Shown here: positions 8,631-16,893 of the stretch, piece by piece | Position numbering within the stretch: position 1 is the stretch's first letter | Layout: the number at the start of each line of letters is the position of its first letter | Assembly (NCBI GenBank): GCA_016208495.1 | Contig: JACQXX010000116.1 | Span: forward strand, 83,155 to 147,154 | Reading direction: 5' to 3' | Source: Acidobacteriota bacterium | Lineage (GTDB): Bacteria; Acidobacteriota; Blastocatellia; Chloracidobacteriales; Chloracidobacteriaceae | DNA: 64,000 nucleotides | Translations under genes and position numbers: made by a program | Notes under the pieces: model-generated | What the model saw: the letters and a program-made list of their open reading frames with translations, nothing else | What the model was told of the DNA's origin: nothing | Databases searched by the model: none

Positions 8631-11600
8631 GTGAATTCTTTCATCCCTCATCCTTCATCCCTTCGAAGAACCCGGAACCCGGAACCCGGAACCCGGAACC
8701 CGGAACCCGGAACCCGGAACCCGGAACCCGGAACTCAAACGCCGCTCCTGATCGGGGTGCGTCATCATTCCCCGGCCTGTGCGGCGGCAATCCCAAAGCT
8801 GCTTGACGCTTTTGGACCAGACAAAGTCGTAATTGAGCTTCCGACCGAATTTCAGGACTGGATCAAGTGGTTGGGTCATAAGGACTTGCTGGCCCCCGTG
8901 GCTCTGGCGGGCGTCAGGTCAGATGGCAATGGACTGGCGTTTTATCCGTTTGCTGATTTTTCCCCGGAACTGGCCGCTATCCGCTGGGCGATCCGGCACA
9001 ACGTCCCGGTTGAAGCCTTCGACCTGCCAATGGAGCAATGGGAACGCCTCGAACGTGTCATCCGCGAGGCCGATCCTCAAACAGAAGTTGATCACGCCGG
9101 GCCCGTTCCTTCACTCCTGCAGCAATTGCTGGCTCAAACCAATGTCGAGGATTCAGAAAGTTTGTGGGATGTCCTGGTTGAATCCCACGCCACAGCCTCT
9201 GATCCAGAAGAAATCCGCCGGGCCGCACTTTTGTACGGCTGGGCCTTGCGCGTGGAAAGTATCCGGTCAAAAACAGTTCGCGACCATGACCTGCACCGTG
9301 AACGATTTATGCGGGAATGTCTGTTCAAGTCAGGGTTGAGTTGCTTTGGACCGTCGGCTGGGGCTGGTGAAGCGGTTGCCACACTGCCCCGGATTGCGGC
9401 GGTCATCGGGGCCTTTCATGCACCGGCGTTGCTCCGACATCCGTGGTACTGGTCACCGACTCAAGTTGCCGCCAAACCAGTGGAAAAAAAGAAGAATGAC
9501 CGGGGCGCCACCATCAACACATCGCTCATTGCTTATTCGCACGAGTTGCTGGATTCACGGTCAGGATATCCGGCAGGCATTCGGGATCCGCTCTGGCAAC
9601 ACCGGGTCTGGGAAGCCGCCAGCACCGGACGTACACTTTCAACGGTTGTCACAGAATCAGTCGTCGGAATCTGTGCCGAAGTCCGCCGCAAGTTTCACGT
9701 CGCGAGCGTGCCGGATGCCATGGAAGCCGTTCGCCTGACCGAAGATCTGGCGACCTTGCGGGGAATTCCATCGCCGGGCCGCCGTGAATTACTCGAAGCC
9801 ATCGAAACCGCGCTGGGACAGGGAGAATTGCTCGGGCGGGGGCGAATCCTGGCTCAGGCCATGGAACGAGTCCTGGTTGGCCGACGTCGAGGACGGCTCG
9901 CCAGTGGGACACCTCGTTCGGGTTTGGGCCCGCACGTTGAACAATTGCTGGCTGAACTAAAACTTCCGGGCCCAGGCACCGAATCAAGCGAAGCCAAACG
10001 CATGCGGCTTGATCCACTCCGTTCAAATTTGGATGCCCGCCGGCAGATTGCCCTCAAACGGCTCGGTGCCTGTGGCGTGCCGTATGCCAAACTCGAAGCC
10101 GGCGAAGCCATTGGCGCCTCAGAGCTTTTGACACAGGTATGGACCGTTTCATGGACGCCCGGCACCGAAGCCATGCTGGAACTGGTGGGGGTACGCGGTG
10201 TCACGCTGGAACAGGCGGCGTTGGGTAGCCTCAAAGCCGAAGAAGCCCGCTACCGAAGCGACGAGAAGTGGGTCCCAGCCGTGCAGTTGTATTTGCTTGG
10301 TCAGGCCGCTGATTGTGCGCTCCACGAATTGACCCACGACTATTTAACCGCCTTGACGCAGGCGTTTGCCACCGAAGCGACGTTGCCGCAACTCATTGCC
10401 GCCATTGAAATTGTACTGCGCATCGAGCACGAGCACATTCCCGGCCTTTCTTTTCAAAACCAAAAACTGGTGGTTGATTTTGATCACATCCGGGCCGAAT
10501 TGTTTTCTGCCGCGCTCAAAGCAATTGAAGGACTGGCCGGATCGAAAGCGCTTGACGATGCCAGGGCCTTGCTGGAATTGATCCAGCTTTATGAACGTCA
10601 ATCCGAAGATCCAACCAGCGTTGGTGATGGTCGGCTGCGGTGGGCACTCGCCGAACTGGCGGAAAATGGCTCGTCACTGATGCAGGGGGCCGCCGGTGCC
10701 TTACAGGTCAGATTGGGTGTTACGACGGGCGCCGAATTTGGCAAACTCGTGGCTTCGTGGGTAGACGCGGCCACCAGCAAAGACACCCATCAAACGCTGG
10801 CTGAACGGTTGCAAGGTGCGCTGGCGGTGGCAGCGCCATTGTTTGAGGCTGACCCAACCTGGGCTACGCCATTGATGGAACGTATTGAGCAGCAAATAGA
10901 TACGGAATTTCTGCACCGATTGCCCGCGCTCCGCGAAGGGTTTGAAGTGCTTTCGACCGCCAGCCGGGCCCGGATGCTGACCATTCTGGCCGAACGATTA
11001 GAGGATGACGGCATCACCCAAACCTTTGACGTCGTGCTCAATGACAACCCACACCTGCTCGCCCGCTGTGCTGAAATTGACCGCGTGGGCCGCCAGGCGG
11101 TTGAATCACTCTTCGGCCAGCTTCCGACCGTTGCTTCTGGAAATCCTGAGGCGGCTGGTCAGGAAATTCATAAACCATCAGTTTCAGGGCCAGACGTTGC
11201 GATTTCGCCTCGTGACCGGTGGCGGTTGATCCTGGGCCACGAGCGCGAGCGGATGAAGCCCAAATCGGCTGGAATTGCCCGTGCCCTGGATGAACTCTAT
11301 GGCGCCGGCCACGGCGAAGGCTCGCGCGGGGAAATTAGTGGAGGGAAGGGAGGCGGAAAAGAAGCTCCTTTTCCATCAACCCGTGAATGGGCCGAAGAAC
11401 TGGAAGCCCTGTTTGGAGGAACTGTCCGCGAAGAAGTGCTGGGCCGTGCCGTCGAACGTGGCCGGGCCTCAGCTCTGCTCGAACTCGATGCCGAAACCGT
11501 TTCACCTTCAATCGAATTGCTTGAACAGGTTCTTTCCCTCAAAGGCGGGTTGTCAGAGGGCCAGCTTGGCCACCTGCGGCGCATTGTCCAGCGAGTGATT

Positions 11601-12305
11601 GATGCCCTGGTCAAAGAACTGGCCACCCGTGTGCGCCCGGCATTGACCGGGTTGACGGTGCCGCTCCCAACGCGCAAACCGGGTGGGCCGCTCGATATTC
11701 GGCGAACAATCACCGCTAATTTGAAGACACTTCGGCAGGATGAAGCTGGGAACGTTACATTTATTCCGGAACGGCTCTTGTTTAAGACCCGCACCAAACG
11801 CTCAATGGACTGGCGGATTGTGCTGGTGGTTGATATTTCGGGTTCGATGGAAGCTTCGGTCATTTACAGCGCGATGATGGCCGCGATTTTGTCAGGATTA
11901 CCAGCCGTTTCAGTTCATTTTGTGGCGTTCAACACTGAAATTCTGGACCTGACCCATCGGGTTGAAGATCCGCTTGGGTTGTTGCTCGAAGTTTCAGTTG
12001 GTGGCGGAACACACATTGCCCGAGGGTTGCGCTATGCCCGTGAATTATTGACCGTCCCATCGCGTTCGCTGGTGGTCCTGGTCACTGATTTTGAAGAAGG
12101 CTGGCCCGTGGCTGGTCTGGTTGAGGAAGTTCGGGCGCTGGTGGAAACTGGCGCGAAAACCATTGGTCTGGCGGCACTGGATGATTCCGGGCAGCCACGC
12201 TATAGCAAATCAATTGCTGAACTTGTGGTCGGTGCCGGAATGCCAGTCGCGGCCCTGACGCCACTGGAACTTGCCCGCTGGGTTGGAGAAAAAATTCGCG
12301 GGTAA
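8631..12305 (+). CDS. DUF5682-vWA (CoxE-like) fusion protein
   Basis: Very large (1224 residues from the GTG at 8631) predicted cytoplasmic protein. The N-terminal DUF5682 region starts at about residue 46 with LLIGVRHHSP and VVIELP (74-78), a His/Glu pattern recalling TraB/EreA/ChaN-type hydrolases (inference). A long helical middle follows. The C-terminus is a vWA domain with a full MIDAS motif, VVDISGSM near 1067-1074, and VTDFEEGW. Residues 16-42 are four copies of NPEPGTR, encoded by a tandem GGAACCC heptamer array (8668-8734). The true start is therefore doubtful, since no ATG lies between the array and the conserved domain. Neighbouring MoxR ATPase is the expected partner of the vWA domain. 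Confidence 0.85.
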   Translation: MNSFIPHPSSLRRTRNPEPGTRNPEPGTRNPEPGTQTPLLIGVRHHSPACAAAIPKLLDAFGPDKVVIELPTEFQDWIKWLGHKDLLAPVALAGVRSDGNGLAFYPFADFSPELAAIRWAIRHNVPVEAFDLPMEQWERLERVIREADPQTEVDHAGPVPSLLQQLLAQTNVEDSESLWDVLVESHATASDPEEIRRAALLYGWALRVESIRSKTVRDHDLHRERFMRECLFKSGLSCFGPSAGAGEAVATLPRIAAVIGAFHAPALLRHPWYWSPTQVAAKPVEKKKNDRGATINTSLIAYSHELLDSRSGYPAGIRDPLWQHRVWEAASTGRTLSTVVTESVVGICAEVRRKFHVASVPDAMEAVRLTEDLATLRGIPSPGRRELLEAIETALGQGELLGRGRILAQAMERVLVGRRRGRLASGTPRSGLGPHVEQLLAELKLPGPGTESSEAKRMRLDPLRSNLDARRQIALKRLGACGVPYAKLEAGEAIGASELLTQVWTVSWTPGTEAMLELVGVRGVTLEQAALGSLKAEEARYRSDEKWVPAVQLYLLGQAADCALHELTHDYLTALTQAFATEATLPQLIAAIEIVLRIEHEHIPGLSFQNQKLVVDFDHIRAELFSAALKAIEGLAGSKALDDARALLELIQLYERQSEDPTSVGDGRLRWALAELAENGSSLMQGAAGALQVRLGVTTGAEFGKLVASWVDAATSKDTHQTLAERLQGALAVAAPLFEADPTWATPLMERIEQQIDTEFLHRLPALREGFEVLSTASRARMLTILAERLEDDGITQTFDVVLNDNPHLLARCAEIDRVGRQAVESLFGQLPTVASGNPEAAGQEIHKPSVSGPDVAISPRDRWRLILGHERERMKPKSAGIARALDELYGAGHGEGSRGEISGGKGGGKEAPFPSTREWAEELEALFGGTVREEVLGRAVERGRASALLELDAETVSPSIELLEQVLSLKGGLSEGQLGHLRRIVQRVIDALVKELATRVRPALTGLTVPLPTRKPGGPLDIRRTITANLKTLRQDEAGNVTFIPERLLFKTRTKRSMDWRIVLVVDISGSMEASVIYSAMMAAILSGLPAVSVHFVAFNTEILDLTHRVEDPLGLLLEVSVGGGTHIARGLRYARELLTVPSRSLVVLVTDFEEGWPVAGLVEEVRALVETGAKTIGLAALDDSGQPRYSKSIAELVVGAGMPVAALTPLELARWVGEKIRG
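8668..8734 (+). repeat. Heptamer array (GAACCCG)n inside a 5-prime coding end
   Basis: About 9.5 perfect copies of the 7-bp unit. A period of 7 bp is not a multiple of 3, yet all three frames stay open across it; in the gene frame it encodes NPEPGTR repeats. Change of copy number would shift the frame between the GTG at 8631 and the conserved DUF5682 domain. Confidence 0.9.
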
Positions 12306-12345
12306 AGCAGATCAAACAAAGCTGATTGGGGCTGATTGGGGCTGA

Positions 12346-12402
12346 GGGTATGGGGCTAGGGGCTAAGGGAAATACAATTTTTCCAATAATTTAGCTTTCT
12401 GA
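12346..12402 (+). repeat. Dispersed repeat family C, diverged copy
   Basis: GGCTGAGGGTATGGGGCTA then GGGAAATACAATTTTTCCAATAA and TTAGCTTTCTG. This matches, with divergence, the copies at 28157-28202 and 54612-54692. It follows short GCTGATTGGG repeats (12321-12345) just after the DUF5682-vWA stop codon. Confidence 0.55.
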
Positions 12403-12429
12403 ACCACGAGGGTTTTATTCCCAAATGGT

Positions 12430-12530
12430 AAGTACCTTGTCATAAGGTTTCTGAGGTATTGGGTTTGGGAGTGCTTGATTCTTTTCGTGTATTTCGTGTG
12501 TTTCGTGGTTAGAAATGCGGAAGTTTTCTG
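12430..12530 (+). repeat. Dispersed repeat family B, copy 1
   Basis: About 100 bp starting AAGTACCTTGTCATAAG and including CTTTTCGTGT...TTCGTGTGTTTCGTGG. It is closely similar to 62529-62630. A core fragment also occurs inverted at 36273-36300. In the copy at 62.5 kb the ends form terminal inverted repeats (GTAAGTACCTT and AAGGTACTTAC). Confidence 0.7.
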
Positions 12531-12592
12531 TTCAGAGTAACATCTTCAGGTGTGAGAGTTAACGAGTGAGACGAACGATGAAACCCTCTCGT

Positions 12593-13780
12593 CTAAAGAC
12601 GATACTCTGAACCTTTTTCTGAAGAGCTATATATCCGATTCAGTTTTCCACCAGCTTCCAATCGGAAACGATCACCGCGCCACAGCACGGTTGTTCCCCA
12701 AAAACTCACCACCCACACCACAAAACTCAGGACATCCCGCACCGGCACCAGGAAAAAATAGCGGCCTAAGCGACGGTCTCGGAGCCCCTGCACGCCAATC
12801 ATCCAGGCGGCGACCAGCCTGAGGATGAGTGCTCCGATTCCAACCCCAATTCCCAAAGCTGAACTACCGCTCAGCAGAAGGAGCGTAAGAGCAAGCACGG
12901 TTGTATGCGTGAACAATAATCCAAGATATCCGCCTGGACGGGAATATTTGACACATCGCGCCCAGCGCAATTGATGGTCGAAAAACTCTCGAAACCCATA
13001 GTCCGGTAAAACGGTTTCCACGACATAGGGTGAAAGCTGAACTTCATATCCAGCATCTGCGGCGAGCTTTCCAAGCAGATAATCATCTGCCAGATAATCT
13101 GCAATAGCGTGAAATCCGCCAATGTGATCCAAAACTGTTCGACGCAGGGCAATGGTGGATCCCATGGCAAATTTGATTCCTTCAAAGCGTTCAGACACCA
13201 GTGCACCAGGCAGAAACTCGGCGGTAATGCCAATGCCTTCAATCAAGGCTGCCAGCCGGGTGCTTCCAATGGCGCGATACATACAGGTCACCAGTCCAAC
13301 TCGTGGATTTGCAAACGGTGATACAACTGTTCGTAAATACTCGGCTCCGACACGGATGTCACTATCGCTCAATACCAGCAGCTCGTAGTGGACACCAGCC
13401 AGCATATTATTGAGATTACTGACCTTGCCACTGACACCGATTTGAGTCGGGTTGATAATGAGTGTAATTTGAAGCGAGGGAAAATCTTGTTGAAGCTGGC
13501 GAATGAACGGCACGGCAGGGTCAGCTTCGTCCCGCACGCCGAACACAAGTTCAATTGGTCCTGGATAGTTTTGCCGGCAAAAGGACGTCCAGCACTCCAG
13601 GGCTCGGTCGTCCATCCCGCGCACTGGTTTGAGAATTGAAACTGGTGGAAAGAAATCTGGATAAGCTGCCTGCCGTCGATGCCACCGAAAAAAATGAAAG
13701 GCACTGTACAGGCTCACCAATTGATACATTGATGAGGCGACCACAAGACCCAAAACCAGGTAAAAAGCAAATTGAGCCAT
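12593..13780 (-). CDS. HpnI-like family 2/21 glycosyltransferase
   Basis: 395-residue membrane glycosyltransferase resembling HpnI (N-acetylglucosaminyl transfer to bacteriohopanetetrol) and ceramide glucosyltransferase. An N-terminal membrane segment is followed by a GT-A domain: VSILKPVRGMD, the DxD-like LSDSDIRV (about residue 137), ADDYLLG (about 230) and the acceptor-site QLRWARC (about 271). Three or so membrane helices fill the C-terminus. The ATG at 13780 is chosen because upstream in-frame codons are only octamer repeats. No other hopanoid gene is in the window, so the lipid acceptor is uncertain. Confidence 0.82.
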   Translation of the reverse strand: MAQFAFYLVLGLVVASSMYQLVSLYSAFHFFRWHRRQAAYPDFFPPVSILKPVRGMDDRALECWTSFCRQNYPGPIELVFGVRDEADPAVPFIRQLQQDFPSLQITLIINPTQIGVSGKVSNLNNMLAGVHYELLVLSDSDIRVGAEYLRTVVSPFANPRVGLVTCMYRAIGSTRLAALIEGIGITAEFLPGALVSERFEGIKFAMGSTIALRRTVLDHIGGFHAIADYLADDYLLGKLAADAGYEVQLSPYVVETVLPDYGFREFFDHQLRWARCVKYSRPGGYLGLLFTHTTVLALTLLLLSGSSALGIGVGIGALILRLVAAWMIGVQGLRDRRLGRYFFLVPVRDVLSFVVWVVSFWGTTVLWRGDRFRLEAGGKLNRIYSSSEKGSEYRL

Positions 13781-13783
13781 AAC

Positions 13784-13856
13784 GTGACAAGGTGACACGA
13801 TGACAAGGTGACAAAGTGACACGATGACAAGGTGACAGGGTGACAAGATGACAAGG
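13784..13856. repeat. Octamer array (GGTGACAA type) abutting the HpnI-like start
   Basis: About nine degenerate copies of an 8-bp unit (GTGACAAG, GTGACACGA, GTGACAGG). It begins 4 bp upstream of the start codon at 13780, leaving no space for a normal Shine-Dalgarno sequence outside the array. Confidence 0.85.
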
Positions 13857-14014
13857 CATATGTGCCAGGATAAAGATTTCAGGCCCGAAGGGTCGTTGTG
13901 TAATAGCCGTGGTGCGAAGCCCACGGAATACCGTCACGACGAAACCCAAGTTTGGCAAGGGTGTCGCTCGATGACCACGGAAAGGATTCAGTTTTTCTTA
14001 TCCTGGCGCATATG
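13857..14014 (-). mobile_element. Putative MITE, full copy of repeat family A
   Basis: 158-bp element with near-identical terminal inverted repeats: CATATGTGCCAGGATAAAGA at 13857-13876 and, inverted, CATATGCGCCAGGATAAGA at 13996-14014. Inside, on the minus strand, is the CCGTGGGCTTCGCACCACGG hairpin and CGACCCTTCGGGCC. It has no coding capacity. GGTGACaa-type octamers flank it on both sides, as if it had inserted into, or seeded, the octamer array. Confidence 0.6.
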
Positions 14015-14045
14015 GGTGACCGGGTAACAAGAGTTTTCGCCGCAT

Positions 14046-15086
14046 TTAAAGTTTCACTTCCATCCGGCCAGCATCGCCTTCGACCAGTTCTCCGATGATT
14101 GCGGCAGCGGGTGTTCCACGGCGGGTGAGTTCGGCCACCAGTGCGTCAGCTTTTTCTGGTGCAACCGCAATTAATAAACCGCCTGATGTCTGAGCATCAC
14201 AGACGATTAATTGCTGTTCTTTGGTTAATTCCGGGGCGTAGCGAGTCCAGTCATTCATAAATCGCCAGTTGGCATGCGTGCCGCCAGGGGCAATGCCTTC
14301 ATTGACATAGTGGACCGCTTTTTCAAGCACCGGAACAGCACTGAAGTTAACGATTGCACTGCAATTGCTGGCTTTGGCCAAATTTCTCAGATGTCCAAGC
14401 AAGCCAAACCCGGTGACATCAGTGGCCGCGTGAACACCAACGGTTGTCATGGCTTCACTGGCATCACGGTTCAGCGTGGTCATCAGGGCGATGGCTTCCT
14501 GGATGGCTTCGAGGGTATCCCGGTCCTGCTTGGCCGCCGTGGTAATAATGCCCAGACCGAGTGGTTTGGAAAGCACCAGTGTATCGCCTGGTTTCCCGCC
14601 CGCATTGCTGATGATTCGATCTGGATGAACAATACCCGTCACGGCCAGTCCATAAATCGGTTCATCGGTTTTGATTGTGTGGCCACCAACCAGTTCAATC
14701 CCGGCTTCTTTGGCTTTCTCGGCGCCACCTTTCAGGATTTCCCCCAACACGGCGGCATCAAGTGAAGCATCTGGAAATCCCACAATGTTGAGTGCTGCCA
14801 GTGGTTGACCACCCATTGCGTACACATCGCTCAAGGCATTCGCGGCGGCAACCGCGCCAAAATCATAGGGTTCATCCACAATCGGCGTAAAAAAATCAGT
14901 TGTCAAAACCAGTGCGGTGTCAGCCGTCAACCGATACACCGCCGCATCATCCGCGGTTGAACTCCCAATCAGGACCTTTGGATCCGTGATTGCTGGAAGC
15001 CCGCCCAAAAGTGAAAAAAGATAACCCGGAGGATGTTTCGCCGCACACCCGGCACGTTTTGCAAGTTGCGTAAGTCTCACCGTCAT
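14046..15086 (-). CDS. selD: Selenide, water dikinase
   Basis: Makes selenophosphate from selenide and ATP for selenocysteine or selenouridine synthesis. The 346-residue length and order of motifs fit SelD: N-terminal AGCAAKHPPG with the catalytic Cys at residue 14 and Lys at 17, a Gly-rich ATP site, TADDAAVY, TDFFTPIVDEPYDFG, ANALSDVYAMGG and the C-terminal DAQTSGGLL. The second Cys of the E. coli GCGCK motif is Ala here, which many homologues also lack. No selA, selB, selU or tRNA-Sec is in the window. The upstream region holds a heptamer array. Confidence 0.95.
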   Translation of the reverse strand: MTVRLTQLAKRAGCAAKHPPGYLFSLLGGLPAITDPKVLIGSSTADDAAVYRLTADTALVLTTDFFTPIVDEPYDFGAVAAANALSDVYAMGGQPLAALNIVGFPDASLDAAVLGEILKGGAEKAKEAGIELVGGHTIKTDEPIYGLAVTGIVHPDRIISNAGGKPGDTLVLSKPLGLGIITTAAKQDRDTLEAIQEAIALMTTLNRDASEAMTTVGVHAATDVTGFGLLGHLRNLAKASNCSAIVNFSAVPVLEKAVHYVNEGIAPGGTHANWRFMNDWTRYAPELTKEQQLIVCDAQTSGGLLIAVAPEKADALVAELTRRGTPAAAIIGELVEGDAGRMEVKL

Positions 15087-15116
15087 AAAACCCCTTTAGA
15101 ATGAAGAAGCCATATA

Positions 15117-15159
15117 GTGGTTAGTGGTTAGTGGTTAGTGGTTAGTGGTTGGTGGTTAG
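15117..15159. repeat. Heptamer array (GGTTAGT)n
   Basis: Six tandem copies of GGTTAGT/GGTTGGT, 30 bp upstream of the selD start. The same family occurs at 38516-38576, inverted at 38601-38687, and at 62467-62487. Confidence 0.9.
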
Positions 15160-15174
15160 AAATCAACAAATATT

Positions 15175-15239
15175 GTCATTTTGTCACCCTGTCATTTTGT
15201 CACCTTGTCACCCTGTCACCTTGTCACCCTGTCACCTTG
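15175..15239. repeat. Octamer array (TTGTCACC)n overlapping the cupin stop codon
   Basis: About eight copies of TTGTCACC/CTGTCACC, the reverse complement of GGTGACAA. The array runs into the 3-prime end of the minus-strand cupin gene, whose TGA stop (15232-15234) is part of a repeat unit. Confidence 0.85.
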
Positions 15240-15561
15240 CCTGGTTTGGGTTTGGCGACATAAAAACAAATACCACGGCACGCTGCGAAGACGCATTCCG
15301 AATGCCGTGAATCACATCGGCGGGGGCCAGAACAACGTCGTTGGCTGAAAGTTCCTGTTCTTCTTCGCCAATGAGGGCAACCACTTTTCCTTCCATCACC
15401 GCATAAATCTTATCCGCACCTGCATGAGCGTGGGCTTTTTGGGCCTGGCCAGGTTCAAGACAGTAAATATCCGCAAAAAAATTCCGGGTTTCAAAGAGGT
15501 TGATTTTCTGCATTTTCTCCGTCGAAAAATGGCGAAGTGCTTGTAAGTTTTTGATTTCCAT
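15232..15561 (-). CDS. Small single-domain cupin
   Basis: 109-residue cupin-fold protein. Cupin motif 1 is seen as KAHAHAGADKIYAVMEGK, with two His and a Glu as probable metal ligands, and motif 2 as PADVIHGIRNAS. Proteins of this size and shape include dioxygenase-like and sugar-binding cupins; the substrate cannot be inferred. It lies convergent to nothing and 145 bp from selD on the same strand. The stop codon is supplied by an octamer repeat unit. Confidence 0.8.
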   Translation of the reverse strand: MEIKNLQALRHFSTEKMQKINLFETRNFFADIYCLEPGQAQKAHAHAGADKIYAVMEGKVVALIGEEEQELSANDVVLAPADVIHGIRNASSQRAVVFVFMSPNPNQAR

Positions 15562-15891
15562 ATACTTCCAGGCTTTCTAATAATCATGAAAATATTTCTT
15601 TTGGTTCAGGCAACCAAAACCAAGCTACACCATATGGTTCAACACATGCTACCCCTTCGGTCGAAATGGTATGAACTGGAAATTTCATCGGCATTTTCCA
15701 GGCGTCGAATTTTAAGCACAAATCGTTTTTTTTCAGTAGTTTCACACAACTTTACAGTCCCTTCGAAACTGTGGCACGCCGATTGACCTGGAGAAAAGCA
15801 CAACAATTACACGTGGGTGATCAGAGTTGACCAAACCCAACTCACAGGCATCGCAAATAACACTAAGCATCAACAATTTGGAGGCATCACA

Positions 15892-16416
15892 ATGAAACAT
15901 TTGACTCAATTATTCAAAATACCAGTATTGGCCGGCGGGATATTCTTCGTGGCATTTTTCTTCGCCTCGCTCCCTGCCAACGCTCAGAACTGGCGCTATG
16001 ATGATGACAACTATCGTCCGTCTGAATCGTGGGTTCGCCAGCAGGGACGGGAAAAGGGATATCAACTCGGCACTCGTGAAGGGGCTCAGGATCGGGTTCA
16101 AAACAACCGGTATGACTATTCAGATGAAACGTATGACTACGCCCTGAATGGATTTAAACCGCAGTGGGTGCACGACGACAATTACAAAAAGGGATTCCGC
16201 GAAGGGTACAAACAGGGCTATGAAAATGGCTACCAGAACCCACGTAGCGTTCTCAATGACTGGCGATACGGCAACAACAACAATCGTCGCAATGATGATT
16301 ACTACCGCACCAGCAACAATGGTCGAAACCGGGACTGGAACCGTGGTCGAGACCAAAATTGTGACCGCGACGATGATTATTACCGCCGCAACAACAACAA
16401 TCGCCGCCGATTTTAA
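15892..16416 (+). CDS. Secreted protein with Asn/Arg/Asp-rich tail
   Basis: 174-residue predicted exported protein of unknown function. The ATG at 15892 has GGAGG 9 nt upstream and gives a clear signal peptide ending ASLPANAQ. The mature part has two similar segments, EKGYQLGTREGAQDR and KKGFREGYKQGYENGY, of the Y/G/E-rich type, then a low-complexity tail of N, R, D and Y residues (NNNNRR, DDDYYRR). This tail is encoded by locally repetitive DNA. Neither neighbour suggests a role. Confidence 0.7.
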   Translation: MKHLTQLFKIPVLAGGIFFVAFFFASLPANAQNWRYDDDNYRPSESWVRQQGREKGYQLGTREGAQDRVQNNRYDYSDETYDYALNGFKPQWVHDDNYKKGFREGYKQGYENGYQNPRSVLNDWRYGNNNNRRNDDYYRTSNNGRNRDWNRGRDQNCDRDDDYYRRNNNNRRRF

Positions 16417-16526
16417 CCGTGGAGTTACAGGTGTGGTCCTCGGTAAGTTCCTTCTAAGGCGGAATGGGACAGGCTAAACACTGACAGCCACACCTCCACT
16501 CCACAATATTTCTCATACCAGTTTTT

Positions 16527-16550
16527 AGTCAGTAGTCAGTAGTCAGTAGT
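16527..16550. repeat. Heptamer array (CAGTAGT)n
   Basis: Three and a half copies of CAGTAGT. The family recurs at 27211-27239. It lies in the 477-bp gap 16417-16893, which also holds a terminator and a family A repeat, but no gene. Confidence 0.85.
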
Positions 16551-16670
16551 TCACAAAGCTCATTTGGCCGAATTACTTCACTCCCTACTTATGCGATTTT
16601 GGGATTAAAAAGTGGTATCACCTTTGTCTTTCCTTGGATTCTCTCTCAAGAGCCTTTGGAAACTATAAAC

Positions 16671-16709
16671 GGCGTGAAGCTTTGGGGATATGGCTTCACG
16701 CCTTTTTTT
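16671..16709 (+). terminator. Rho-independent terminator
   Basis: Perfect 10-bp stem GGCGTGAAGC (16671-16680) with GCTTCACGCC (16693-16702), 12-nt loop, followed directly by seven T residues. It is 254 bp downstream of the secreted-protein gene and probably ends its transcript. Confidence 0.8.
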
Positions 16710-16722
16710 GTTTTTCAAAAGA

Positions 16723-16772
16723 CCGTGGGCTTCGCACCACGGCTATTACACGACGACCCTTCGGGCCTAAAA
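16723..16772 (+). repeat. Dispersed repeat family A, copy 3
   Basis: CCGTGGGCTTCGCACCACGG hairpin plus CTATTACACGACGACCC and TTCGGGCC. It is nearly identical to the inner part of 13857-14014 but lacks the CATATG ends. It lies just after the terminator. Confidence 0.75.
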
Positions 16773-16893
16773 CTCAAACCAGGGCTGAAGAAGTCGGGTT
16801 GAAGAAAACGGGTTGAAGAACTTGGCTTTATTTCATCCCTCATCCTTCATCCCTTCGATTGCCCCCAAGCCTGAAGTCTTCAACCCTGGTTTT

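Noticed and set aside
12593..13924. Longer N-terminus for the HpnI-like protein
   Set aside because: The extra 48 residues (CHLVIVSPCH type) are translated octamer repeats, not protein sequence.
15586..15786. Open frame between cupin and secreted-protein genes
   Set aside because: No family features, no ribosome-binding site; low-quality composition.
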